Below, piece after piece: positions 44,408 through 53,923 of a DNA stretch of 64,000 nucleotides. The notes under the pieces are model-generated. The model ran no database searches. It had not been told where the DNA came from and worked only from the letters and a program-made list of their open reading frames with translations. The position numbers were made by a program, and so were the translations under genes. The stretch comes from DATARH01 sp963847345 (GTDB lineage: Bacteria; Pseudomonadota; Alphaproteobacteria; ATCC43930; CGMCC-115725). Numbering within the stretch: the first letter of the stretch is position 1; the number at the start of each line of letters is the position of its first letter. The stretch is from assembly GCA_963847345.1 (NCBI GenBank), contig CAWJZU010000019.1, positions 1 to 64,000 on the forward strand, given 5' to 3'.

Positions 44408-45628
44408 TCACGGCCGGCGCAGCAGCCGCGCTTCGGGCGGCACCGGATCGTCGGGGAGCTGCATGTCGCGGTGCCGCGTGATCGCCTCGTCGATCAGCCC
44501 CGACAAGAGCGCCGTAAACCCGAGCGGCGGTTCCGCGGCTTCCCACAGGAAATAGGCGAACGATCCCGGGATCGGGTTGACCTCATTGAGCCAGGTCTCG
44601 CCGGTCGCCTCGTTGCAGTAGAAATCGATGCGCGGCGCCCCGGTTCCGAACACTGCCTCGAAAGCATCGGCTGCCCAGCGTCGCAGGCTGTCTTCGAGAC
44701 CCTGGGGCAGGGTCGGGTTGATGTCGCGGGTCAGGGACAGCATCCCTTGGCTGTTCGCCGCATCGCCCTTGGTGCCGCTCTTGCCATCGCCGCCCGACAG
44801 GTATTTCTGCCGGAAATCGAGCAGCTCTTCGGCCCGTTTCGGTTGCTCGATCGCCGAGGCGCGCAATGCGCCGCCGATCCGTGTCACCGCGAGATTGTAT
44901 TCGACGAGGTTCGGCACGAACGGCTCGATCATCGCCTGCGGGTCGAGCCGGAAGATCGTCGGCAGCAGCGCGCGCACATCCTCGATGCTGTCGGCCTTGC
45001 CGACGCCGATGCTGCTGCCGAGATGCACCGGCTTGACGATGCACGGAAACCCGATATCCGACAGCGGCGTCGTCAACGACTCGGCCGAGGGCAGCCCGCC
45101 GGCGGCACGCGAGACGACGGCATAGGGCAAGAGCGGAATACCGCTGCCGCGCAGCATTCGCTTCGTCGCGACCTTGTCCATGAACACGGCCGAGGCCAGC
45201 GTCCGCATTCCGGCATAAGGCAGGTTGGCGGTCTCGAACAGCCCCTGGATATTCCCGTCCTCGCCATAAAGGCCGTGAAAGCAGGGCAGCGCGACATCGA
45301 ATTCGATCGGCACCCCCCGCCCGAACAACGCCCGCCCCAACAGCCCCGACCGCTTCGGCACGAGCAGCCCCTTCCCGGGTTCGCCGAGCGACAGCGTCAC
45401 CTCGGTCAGTTCGCCCTGCGTCCGCGCGTCCAGCAGATAGTTGCGGCGCTCCGTGAGTGCCTCGCCGACAAACCACTGGCCGCGCGGATTTACATAGACC
45501 GGGAACGGATCGAAACGCTGCTGGTCGATCGCCCGCAGCGCCTGCAGTCCGGTAATGACGCTGACATCGTGTTCCGGCGAGCGCCCGCCGAAGAGGACCG
45601 CGACGCGGGTTCCCTTGTTGCCCGCCAT
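44408..45628 (-). CDS. ddl: D-alanine--D-alanine ligase
   Basis: The 406-residue ATP-grasp enzyme has 'RVAVLFGGRSPEHDVSVITG', 'PCFHGLYGEDGNIQGLFE', 'AVFMDKVATKRMLRGSGIPL', 'PCIVKPVHLGSSIGVGKADS' and the metal site 'RIDFYCNEATGETWLNEVNP'. It is longer than the typical 300-360 residues and resembles the VanA/Ddl-like long forms with an insertion after residue 230 ('SGGDGKSGTKGDAANSQG'). It joins two D-Ala for cell-wall synthesis, or a related D-Ala-D-X dipeptide. It is divergent from a hydrolase/MurF-like pair, suggesting a dedicated dipeptide-handling set. The frame is intact. Confidence 0.8.
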   Translation of the reverse strand: MAGNKGTRVAVLFGGRSPEHDVSVITGLQALRAIDQQRFDPFPVYVNPRGQWFVGEALTERRNYLLDARTQGELTEVTLSLGEPGKGLLVPKRSGLLGRALFGRGVPIEFDVALPCFHGLYGEDGNIQGLFETANLPYAGMRTLASAVFMDKVATKRMLRGSGIPLLPYAVVSRAAGGLPSAESLTTPLSDIGFPCIVKPVHLGSSIGVGKADSIEDVRALLPTIFRLDPQAMIEPFVPNLVEYNLAVTRIGGALRASAIEQPKRAEELLDFRQKYLSGGDGKSGTKGDAANSQGMLSLTRDINPTLPQGLEDSLRRWAADAFEAVFGTGAPRIDFYCNEATGETWLNEVNPIPGSFAYFLWEAAEPPLGFTALLSGLIDEAITRHRDMQLPDDPVPPEARLLRRP

Positions 45629-45741
45629 GCTGTAACCCCCAATTCCGCAACCCGTGCCGAGCCCGCCCGTACCGAGTCGATGCCCCCCATCGCAAGCTAC
45701 AATCCGCCCGACGCGCGGCACAGTCACCCCGGATCGAACGC

Positions 45742-46524
45742 GTGAAGGCCGAGACGGTTCGCGTCCGCGGCGCAGAGATGGTCGTATTCGACCTGGGAGG
45801 CGAATCGCGGCCGGGCGGACCGCTGCTGGTCTGGGCGCATGGTTGGGGGCACACGCACCGCAACATGCTGCCGCTCGCCGAGGCGGCGCGACGCCTGGGC
45901 GAATCGGTGCTGCTCGATCTGCCGGGTTTCGGCGCCTCGCCGCGACCCCCGGAAGCATGGGGCACCGCGGATTACGCCGATGCCGTCGCGGATTTTCTCG
46001 CGGCCCGGCCGGGCGTGCGCATGATCTGGATCGGGCACTCGTTCGGCTGCCGCGTCGGGCTGCAGGTGGCGGCGCGCCATCCGGGGCTGGTCGAGGGGCT
46101 TTTCCTGATCGCCGCCGCCGGGTTGCCGCGAACGCGGTCGCTGCCCGAGCGGGCGCGAATCGCGGCGCGACGGCTGGTGTTCCGGGTCGCGCGCCGACTA
46201 ACACCCGAGGGTCCCCGTCGCGAGGCGCTGCGCGCGCGGTTCGGCAGCGCCGACTACGTGCGCGCCGGGCCGATGCGGCCAATTCTGGTCAAGGCGGTCG
46301 GCGAGGATTTGAGCGAGGTCGCGCGCGCGGTCCGCGTTCCCGCCGTGCTGCTCTACGGCGACCGCGACGGCGAGACCCCGCCCGAGATCGGCGAAAGGAT
46401 GAACCGGCTGATGCCGCAATCGCGGCTGATCGTGCTGCGCGGCTTCGACCACTGGAGCGTTCTGACCGACGGTCGCCACCAGATCGTGCAGCGCCTGTCG
46501 GAGTTCGTGGAGCAAATCGCGTGA
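45742..46524 (+). CDS. Alpha/beta-hydrolase
   Basis: The 260-residue hydrolase has the oxyanion region 'LLVWAHGWGHTHRNMLPLAE', the nucleophile elbow 'IWIGHSFGCRVGLQVAA' with Ser, the acid in 'VLLYGDRDGETPPEIGE' and His in 'LRGFDHWSVLTDG'. This is a complete catalytic triad. Its start is GTG 45742, and its stop overlaps the next gene by 4 nt (GTGA). Pairing with a MurF-like ligase suggests it may cleave or transfer an ester or amide in the same pathway, but no substrate can be read. The frame is intact. Confidence 0.75.
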   Translation: MKAETVRVRGAEMVVFDLGGESRPGGPLLVWAHGWGHTHRNMLPLAEAARRLGESVLLDLPGFGASPRPPEAWGTADYADAVADFLAARPGVRMIWIGHSFGCRVGLQVAARHPGLVEGLFLIAAAGLPRTRSLPERARIAARRLVFRVARRLTPEGPRREALRARFGSADYVRAGPMRPILVKAVGEDLSEVARAVRVPAVLLYGDRDGETPPEIGERMNRLMPQSRLIVLRGFDHWSVLTDGRHQIVQRLSEFVEQIA

Positions 46525-48119
46525 CCGGCCCAGTCGTCCTGTTCACCCTGATCGGCTTCGCCGTCTTCGCGGCGCGCCGGCTCTTGATCTACCTGCACCT
46601 TTTTCAGCAGGAGGAATACGACAACACGCGGTTTCTGCGGTGGATCGGCAAAAATCACGGCTGGGACCGTCGGCTGTCCGTAGTGCTGCTCGCGATCTTC
46701 GCGGCGCAGCTGATCCTGATGGCGTTGGTGCCGGATCAAATCTTCGTCGCGCTGGCCGGGCTGGCCTGCCTCGGTGCCGCGGCGATCGAGCGCGACCCGC
46801 GCAAGGCGGCGAAAAAGAAGCTGGCGATGACGGCGCGGGCCAAGCGGATTTATGCGATGGCGCTGGTCGTCGCCCTGCTGCTCGGGATCGCCGCGGCGCT
46901 GATCGGCGAACTGGTCATCGTCTGGCTGGTCGCGGTGCAACTCGTGCCGCTGACGCTGATCGCGGCCAATCTGCTGCTCGCCCCGGCTGAGGCCCGGGTG
47001 CAGCGCCGTTACTGGAACGAGGCGCGCGCGAAGCTCGACCAGCTCAAGCCGACCGTGGTGGCCATTACCGGCTCATATGGGAAAACGTCGGTCAAGCACA
47101 TCATCGGGCATGTGCTCGAAACCGCTTCGCCGACTCTGATCACGCCGGGCAGCGTCAACACGGCGATGGGCATCGCGCGGGTGATCCGCGAACGGCTGCA
47201 GCCGCAGCACCGCTATTTCGTCGTCGAAATGGGCGCCTACGGCATCGGCTCGATACGCCGGCTCTGCGCGCTGACGCCGCCGCATCTCGGGATCATCACG
47301 GCAATCGGCAAGGCGCATTACGAGCGTTTCAAGTCGCTCGACGCGGTGTCGCACGCGAAATTCGAGCTGGCCGAGGCGGCGCGCGACAATGGCGGCTCGG
47401 TGATCGTCGCGTCCGATACGCTGAATTTCGTCTGGCCGCGCCAGTTCATCGAGCGACACCGCGATCTCGCGATCACGGTCGGCGAGGATGCGGCCGCCGA
47501 TCTCGTCATCGAGGCGGTGCGCCACGAACCCGACGGCATCGTCGCCGCGATACGCTGGCGCGGCGAGCATTACGAATTGCGCGCGCCGCTCTACGGGCTG
47601 CACCACGGGCGCAACATTGCGCTCGCGTTCGCGGCGGCGTGCAGCCTTGGGCTGCCGCCCGAGGATATCGTCGCGAGCCTCCGGAGCGTGCCGCAGATCG
47701 CCCATCGCCTCGAAGTTAAGCGCCAGGCGAACGGGACGATCGTGATCGATGACGCCTACAACTCGAACCCGGTCGGGTTTGAGTCCGCGCTCGAGCTGCT
47801 CGACACGCTGCGCCAGCCCGACGGGCGCCGCATCCTCGTGACCCCCGGCATGGTCGAACTCGGCGCCGAGCACGAGGCCGAGCATGCCCGCATCGGAAAA
47901 CTCGCGGCCGCACACGCCGATGTGCTGGTTGCGGTCGCGCCGCACCGGGTCGCCCCGCTCGCCGCCGCGTTCCACGAGACCGCGCCCGAGCGCGAGATCG
48001 TGTCATGCGCCGGCTTCGCCGAGGCGCGCGCCTGGCTCGACCGCAATCTCACAGGACGCGATGTCGTGCTGCTCGAAAACGACCTGCCGGACCTGCTGGA
48101 GCAGAGACCCCGTCTGTGA
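46521..48119 (+). CDS. Membrane-anchored MurF-like Mur ligase
   Basis: The 532-residue protein begins with about four membrane helices in residues 1-155 ('VVLFTLIGFAVFAARRLLIY', 'VVLLAIFAAQLILMALV', 'MALVVALLLGIAAALIG'). It then has a Mur ligase with the ATP loop 'VVAITGSYGKTSVKHIIG', the central 'YFVVEMGAYGIGSIRRLC' and 'GIITAIGKAHYERFKSLD', and the C-terminal domain 'IVIDDAYNSNPVGFESALEL'. The closest known family is MurF, which adds D-Ala-D-Ala to UDP-MurNAc-tripeptide, but normal MurF is soluble and sits in the dcw cluster. With the divergent Ddl this may be a secondary pathway. The start is GTG 46521. The frame is intact. Confidence 0.75.
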   Translation: MTGPVVLFTLIGFAVFAARRLLIYLHLFQQEEYDNTRFLRWIGKNHGWDRRLSVVLLAIFAAQLILMALVPDQIFVALAGLACLGAAAIERDPRKAAKKKLAMTARAKRIYAMALVVALLLGIAAALIGELVIVWLVAVQLVPLTLIAANLLLAPAEARVQRRYWNEARAKLDQLKPTVVAITGSYGKTSVKHIIGHVLETASPTLITPGSVNTAMGIARVIRERLQPQHRYFVVEMGAYGIGSIRRLCALTPPHLGIITAIGKAHYERFKSLDAVSHAKFELAEAARDNGGSVIVASDTLNFVWPRQFIERHRDLAITVGEDAAADLVIEAVRHEPDGIVAAIRWRGEHYELRAPLYGLHHGRNIALAFAAACSLGLPPEDIVASLRSVPQIAHRLEVKRQANGTIVIDDAYNSNPVGFESALELLDTLRQPDGRRILVTPGMVELGAEHEAEHARIGKLAAAHADVLVAVAPHRVAPLAAAFHETAPEREIVSCAGFAEARAWLDRNLTGRDVVLLENDLPDLLEQRPRL

Positions 48120-48142
48120 CCCGGAAACTGTGTACGCGGCGG

Positions 48143-48448
48143 CTACGGTCCGGCGCCGGGGCGGACGCATTCGAAAATGCCGCCGTCCAGCGTCGGTCCG
48201 AGGTAAAACGGGACGCGTTCGAACTGCGCGCAGTGCTTCCGCGCCAGCGGCATCGCGTCGGCGACGTCGCCGCCGAAGCCGATCTCGACCTGATCGGCGT
48301 TTCCGGCGCGCACGAATGGGCCGGGTCCGCCGAATGCGCTCTTGCATGCCGAGAGCATCACGCCGGCCAGCGCCAGCAAGAGAAACGCGGCAGCCGCGCG
48401 CAGAAATCTCGAGCGATCACGAGCGGAAGAAAAGCTGTTCGCGCTCAT
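48143..48448 (-). CDS. Small putative lipoprotein
   Basis: The 101-residue protein has a basic N-terminus and a hydrophobic stretch ('FLRAAAAFLLLALAGVMLSA') ending in the lipobox LSAC, with the lipid-carrying Cys at residue 35. The mature part is short, with two further Cys ('KHCAQFERVPFYLGPTLDGG'). It is predicted to be an envelope lipoprotein of unknown function. It lies between the MurF-like gene (convergent) and the rhodanese gene. Confidence 0.6.
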   Translation of the reverse strand: MSANSFSSARDRSRFLRAAAAFLLLALAGVMLSACKSAFGGPGPFVRAGNADQVEIGFGGDVADAMPLARKHCAQFERVPFYLGPTLDGGIFECVRPGAGP

Positions 48449-48463
48449 CGGGCGGCGATGCCG

Positions 48464-50081
48464 TCAGGCCGCCGCTTCCGGCACCCGGAAGCCGACATCG
48501 CCCTCGCGCTCGATCTGGTGGACCAGCTCGATTTCCCATTTCAGGTAGCGTTCGCGCGCGCCCTCGCGTGCATAGGGATCGTAAGGACGGCGCCAGCAAT
48601 CGTCGGGTGTGTCGGCCATCGCCTCGCGCCCGGTCGCCAGCGGCAGCCCGGCATCGCGCCACGAAGCCGTGCCGCCGTCGAGCACATACACGGCCGGAAA
48701 ACCGCAATCCCCAAGTTCGGCCGCCGCTAGCTTCGCGAGCGCCGCGTCCGGCGAGGTCAGCACCAGCACCGGACGGCGCGGCAATTTCTCTAGACTGCCC
48801 GGCAGCCGTGCCCGCACCGCGAACCAGGCGCCGGGGATATGGCCACCCTCGTAGGCGATGCTCGGCGCGAGATCGACGACCACCGCCTCGTCCGCATCGA
48901 GCAGCCGCTTCAGCTCGGCCGCCGCGATCGTCGGGACATCGGCCTTGTCGAGTTCGGGGATCGCACGGCACGCGCGGCCCCGCCACCAGCGCGCGGCCCG
49001 CAAGCCCGCCATCGAGCACATACACTTCGGGCCAGCCCATCTGCACCAGCCACGATCCGGTCATCACCGCGCGCACGCCGTCGTCGTCGACCAGCACGAT
49101 GCGGGCGTTGCGCGTCGCCATGTAGACGTCGGTGGCCTGCACGAGCTGGCCGCCCGGCGCCGAGCGCGCGACCGCGAGATGTCCGGCCTCGTATTCCTCG
49201 GGGCTGCGCACATCGAAGACATAGAGCGTGCGCCGGTCGGCTTCGCCCTCGAAACGGGCCAGCGCGGCGTCGTCGATGCGCTTGATGCCGAAACGCTCGG
49301 CGACCTTGTCGGCGAGCGCGCGCGCCTTGGCCAGCCCCTCGGGCGACGGCGGCGGCAGCGCGTCCTCGCGCCCGCGCGCCAGCTCGAGCCCGGCCAGCTC
49401 CCACCCCATCGTGCCGTTTTCGAGCGCCATGACCGGGTTCGCGATGCCGGCATTGCGCAAGGACTGCGCGCCGATGATGCTGCGCGTGCGGCCGGCGCAG
49501 TTGACGACGACGAGACTGTCGGGCGAGCGCAGCCGGTCCGGCACGCGGTACACCAGCTCGGCGCCGGGGCAGTCGAACGCGCCAGGAATGCTCATGTTGC
49601 GGAATTCGCCGATCGGCCGGCTGTCGACAATCAATATCTCCTCGCCGGCATCGAGACGCCGCTTCAGCTCGGCGGCTGCGATATGCGGCGTGCCGCTTCG
49701 GTGTTCGACCAGCTCGCCGAACGCCTTGCTCGGCACATTGACCCCGGTGAACAGCTCGAACCCGGCCTCCGCCCAGGCCCGGCTGCCGCCCGCCATCACC
49801 GCGACATTGTCGTACCCCATGCGGTCGAGCTTCGCGGCGGCCCGCTCGGCCAGGCCCTCGTCGCCGCCGTCGAGCACGACGACGCGCGTCCCCTGGCGCG
49901 GCACCAGGTCCCGGATCATCAGTTCGAGGCGCGACAGCGGCACCGAATTGGCGAAAAACGGGTGCCCGTCCTCGGAGAACACTCCTTCCTCGCGCACGTC
50001 GAGCAGCGCAATTTCGGCGCCGTCGCGCAGCATTGTCCGGACCTCGGCCGGCGACAGGACCCGGTTCTTCATTTCCGTCAT
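48464..50081 (-). CDS. Four-domain rhodanese-like protein (one +1 frameshift)
   Basis: The repaired 538-residue protein has four rhodanese repeats. Domain 1 (about residues 1-110) has 'EIALLDVREEGVFSEDGHPF'. Domain 2 (130-250) has 'LIVDSRPIGEFRNMSIPGA' and the only catalytic loop with Cys, 'VVVNCAGRTRSIIGAQSL'. Domain 3 has 'LYVFDVRSPEEYEAGHLAV', and domain 4 'AVVVDLAPSIAYEGGHIPGA'. Domains 1, 3 and 4 have Asp or Ser where Cys is expected. It may transfer sulfur or act as a scaffold. The break is at 48950-48955, where GAGTTC becomes GAGTC. No membrane segment or signal peptide is evident. Confidence 0.75.
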
Positions 50082-50150
50082 GTCTTCTCCCCGATCCGGT
50101 GCCCCCAGGACAACCCCAATCGCCTAGGGCACATTGTTCGATCAAACCCC

Positions 50151-50236
50151 ATCATCATCCCGGCGCAGGCCGGGACCCATGTTTCGGCCGTTCGTGCGGC
50201 CGCCCTATGGACCCCGGCCTTCGCCGGGATGACAAC
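50151..50236. repeat. Intergenic palindromic repeat (CCCGGC-type)
   Basis: This is a second copy of the family seen at 41850: arms ATCATCCCGGCGCAGGCCGGG and CCCGGCCTTCGCCGGGATGA are inverted to each other around a loop. It lies between the rhodanese and dioxygenase genes. Confidence 0.6.
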
Positions 50237-50283
50237 ATGGTGGCGAGATCGGCCGAACTCCCATTAGCCGAAGCCCTGAAGCA

Positions 50284-51382
50284 TCACGCCGGGACGAGCG
50301 GCGCGTGCAGCCGCGTGTCCTTGCAGATTATGCCGCCGCGGTCGCCGATCGTGACGCCGCCGTAACATTCGGCGAAGACCGGCGGCAGCGGTCGTGCGTC
50401 CGGCGGCGACAGCCAGAGACGCAGCAGGTGGCGCTTCTTCTCCGGCTCGGGAAAATCCTCGTATTCGGTGCGGGCGTGCAGGATCGTGTGGTTGTGCAGG
50501 ATCTGCACGTCGCCCGGCATGAAATTCATATCGAGGCGGAGTTCCGGGTCGCCCGCCAGCTCCTGCAGCATATCGAGCGCCTCGAAATCCTCCGGCGTCA
50601 GACGGCGCGCCTCGGAAAAGCGCTGCGCCGAGCCGATATGCAGCCGCGAGTACAGCACCGAAACGCGCCCGGCATATTCGTTGAAGACCGGCGCCTCGTA
50701 GAACGGCCCTTTGCCCTCCGGCACCTCGCCGCGGCGATCGACCGGAACCGGACGGTATAGGCGTTCGAGCAGGTCGGGGCGGCGCTCGGCCATTACATTG
50801 TGCAAGGTCATCGAGCTGACCAGCATCGATTGTCCGCCCGATTTCGCCCGCTTGAGGCACAGCAGCGCGACGAGGTCGCAGCGGTCGATATGAAATTTCT
50901 GGCGTCTCGGCGGTCGCGTAGCTGCGGATATTCGGGTTGGTCGCGCTCAACCCCTGTCCCAGATCGTAGACATGGCCGAGCAGGTGTCCCTTGGCGTTCT
51001 GCGAGCGGGCCTTGCCGAAATAGGCGCCGACCCCCCAATAGGCCGTCGCGCTCTCGGCAATCGGACGATCCTCGACCGGCATGCCGCGCAGCCGCACAAA
51101 GCCGCGCCCGTCAACCACCTCGGCGCGCAGCCGGTCGAGCACCGGCCCGAGCGTCGGCAGCGGGAAATCGTCGCGGGTGATCTCGGCGATATCGAGGCCG
51201 CGCGCCCGCACGTCCCGCGTTGCCTGCTCGATTTCGGCGATTTCCGCCGGCGACAGGCAATACGTCCACTCGGCTTCGCGCCGGCGCATATCGGCCCCGA
51301 TCCAGGCCGCCGGCCCCTCGACCAGCCGCCGCGTCGGCGCTGTCCGTGTTTCCGTGGTTCCGATCGGCTCGAGCAGCGTCAT
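50284..51382 (-). CDS. TauD/TfdA-family Fe(II)/2-oxoglutarate dioxygenase (one +1 frameshift)
   Basis: The 365-residue protein has 'FPLPTLGPVLDRLRAEVVDG', 'GFVRLRGMPVEDRP' and 'GHVYDLGQGLSATNPNIRSY'. After the shift near 50895 follows 'FHIDRCDLVALLCLKRAKSG', where His and Asp are the first two iron ligands. The third His is likely in 'GDVQILHNHTILHARTEYED'. The C-terminal Arg for 2-oxoglutarate is in 'HLLRLWLSPP'. Such enzymes hydroxylate small molecules, often releasing sulfite or aldehydes; the substrate is unknown. It is divergent from the P450 gene by 184 nt. Confidence 0.75.
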
Positions 51383-51566
51383 GGGAGCACCTCGGTCGCG
51401 GCTGATGGGCCGGTTCAGGTCCGAGCGCGTTCCGCTCACGACACGAACCAAACCCTCCCGGTAAAGGCCGGAACCACTCTACAGTCCGCGCGGATGCGGG
51501 CAAGTGGGTCCGGCTTTCGCCTGGGCTGGAATCCCTTTCTGAGAGTTCGCTGAAGATCGGTTGGAC

Positions 51567-52926
51567 ATGGCTGTCACGGAAACCGCCCCCGCCTTCCCGG
51601 TGCCGTTCGCGGCGCCGCGGGACCAGTCGTGGCGCGATATCGGCGCGAGCCTGCGCAACAACGCGCTCGCCGGGTTTTCGCCGCGCGCGTTCGAGGAGCT
51701 GTCGGTTACGCGCGGCTTTGCCGGCCGCCAGCAGATCATCCTGAACGACCCGGAAGCGATCCGTCACGTTCTGATCGAGAACGCCGAGAATTACCGGCGC
51801 ACCGCGGCGACCCATCGGCTGCTTGTGCCGGTGCTCGGCCGCGGCATGCTGCTCGCGACCGGCGAGGACTGGCGGACGCAGCGCCGCGCGGCGGCTCCGG
51901 CCTTGGCGCCGCGTATGATGCCGCGGGTTGCCGAGACTGTCGCGTACGCCGCCGACCGGCTGGTTGCCGAGTTGACCACGCCCAATGGCGAACCGGGGGG
52001 CGAACCGATCGACCTGTTCGGACGCCTGCAGCTGCTCGCGCTGAATATCGCCGCGACCGCGCTTTTCTCGCTCGATCTCGGCCAGGAAGCTCCGCTTCTG
52101 CGCGCCGAGCTGCAAGAATATGCCGACGGCGTCGGGCGGCCGATTCTGCTCGATTTCCTGCTGCCTCGCGGGATCCCGAGCCCGCGCTGGTTTGGCCGCT
52201 GGCGGTTTCGCCGGCGCTGGATGGCGCATATCGGCCGCATTATCGCGGAGCGCCGGGGCGAGCCGATCCGGCATCCGCCAGGCGATCTGTTCGACATGAT
52301 GCGGGAAGCCGCCGTTTCCGACCGGGTCCTCGTCGAGCAATCCGCGACGATGCTGGCCGCCGGGCATGAAACGACGGCCGTCGCGCTGTTCTGGTCGCTC
52401 TACATCCTCGCGCACGCGCCGGCGGCGCAGCGTCGCATCGCGGCCGAGGCGGGCGACGCTCGATCTCAGTCCGGCGGGCGCCGCCGATGCGCTGGCGAAG
52501 CTGTCATACACTCGCGCCGTTGTCGATGAGGCGCTGCGGCTGTACCCGCCGGCGTTTTCGATCATCCGCCAGGCGCGCACCGGCGACAGTGCCGCCGGCA
52601 TCGCGATCCCGCCCCGCGCCGTCGTGCTGATCGTCCCCTGGGTGCTGCATCGCCACAAAAAGCTGTGGCGTGACCCCGATCTGTTTATTCCGGAACGGTT
52701 TTTGCCGGACGCCGAACCGCCGCGGCGGTTTTCCTATTTGCCGTTCGGCGCCGGCCCGCGGGCCTGCATCGGCGCGCAATTCGCTCTGACGGAGACGGTG
52801 CTGGTTCTCGCCCGTCTGGTGCGCGAGTTCGAGATCGAACTGCTCCATCGCCGCCCGGCTCTGCCGCTAGCGCTGATCACACTGCAGCCCGACCACAGAC
52901 CGCCGTTTCGGCTGCGCCGGCGCTGA
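51567..52926 (+). CDS. Cytochrome P450 (one +1 frameshift)
   Basis: The repaired 452-residue P450 has the I-helix motif 'MLAAGHETTAVALFWSLYIL' (oxygen activation), the K-helix ExxR in 'VVDEALRLYPPAFSIIRQAR', and the heme loop 'FSYLPFGAGPRACIGAQFAL' with the axial Cys. The frame changes near 52455, just after the I helix. It is a soluble bacterial monooxygenase of the CYP102/CYP4-like style. No ferredoxin gene is adjacent, so redox partners must be elsewhere. Start ATG 51567. It is divergent from the dioxygenase. Confidence 0.85.
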
Positions 52927-53919
52927 TCGATCGATCCGAGGCGGCGAAACGCGTGCGCTCCCCCCAGCCGCTCGGTCTGGCTTGTGCCGACCGCCTCAAA
53001 CCGGAACCGTCGCGAAAATTGCCGCAATCGTGTTGCATGCTGCGCGCGCTATGACAAGCGGAGAGGCGCGGCGATCGGCTGAGATAATTCCCTGCTCTTT
53101 ATTCCTGATTCCCTGCTCGGCGGCAGATTTTCCGTATTGGGCGCAGATGGGACCAAAACGGCTAGGCTGAATGAATAAGTCTCCGACAAGCGACTTAGGC
53201 GGATAGAACACGCGGACAATCAGCGAGTTATCAGGGTGTTGGTGGATGTTCCGACGTAGAAATACGTATCATTTTTATCGATCATCTCGCGCCATATCTT
53301 TGTCGAAACTTAGCTTCCGGTGTTCCGTATTCTTTTCGCGAGCGGCGGTAGGATCGCGCATTTCCCGATCGTGCACATTATGCGATGTCCTTTGCATGTC
53401 GCATCGACGCACGGGAACTGATAGCGAAATTCAAATGGAATTTTCTCCAGCGGTGTACGTGGGGCATGTTCAAAGCCGAATAGCTGTTGGCGTAATATCG
53501 TTTATTGTTGCGGCGTCCAGTTGGGCGGCTTAGCGGGCGTAATTGTGAGGCGGCTTATTTGATGTGGCTTGAAGATGCCGAGCGTGGGGCCGCCGTTTTT
53601 CCGGGCGGAGCTCACTCACACAGAGAATTTCTGCGAAGAGGAAAGATTATATCCTTCCTAGCGCGCCAGTTATCGGCAGTCCCGACGTTTCGCAACGTCG
53701 TATTGTGTCGATCTGAGCGTGTAGCTCTCTTGGCGCGGATCGTTCCGTGGCCGGGTAACGTCCGCCTCTATCGACTGATACTTCGTAAACGCTGATCTGG
53801 CGAAAGAAATCTATATGGGACTGGGAACAGCCGCACCCAATTGCCCGCGTCGGTAATGCCGGCGGTGCACGATACTTCAATCCCGTGATGCGCCGGGACC
53901 GGGTAGGTTCGGACGGTTA
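52927..53919. other. Region without a supported gene
   Basis: About 1 kb between the P450 and the first IS copy carries no gene I can defend. From 53100 on the sequence is more AT-rich than the surroundings. Frames at 53246-53533 and 53505-53795 on the plus strand have no family features and no good start. It may be decayed foreign DNA left by the mobile zone to its right. Confidence 0.4.
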
Positions 53920-53923
53920 TTAA

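Noticed and set aside
53246..53795. Two plus-strand genes left of IS copy 1
   Set aside because: They are low-quality frames in AT-richer DNA without family features; probably decayed sequence.
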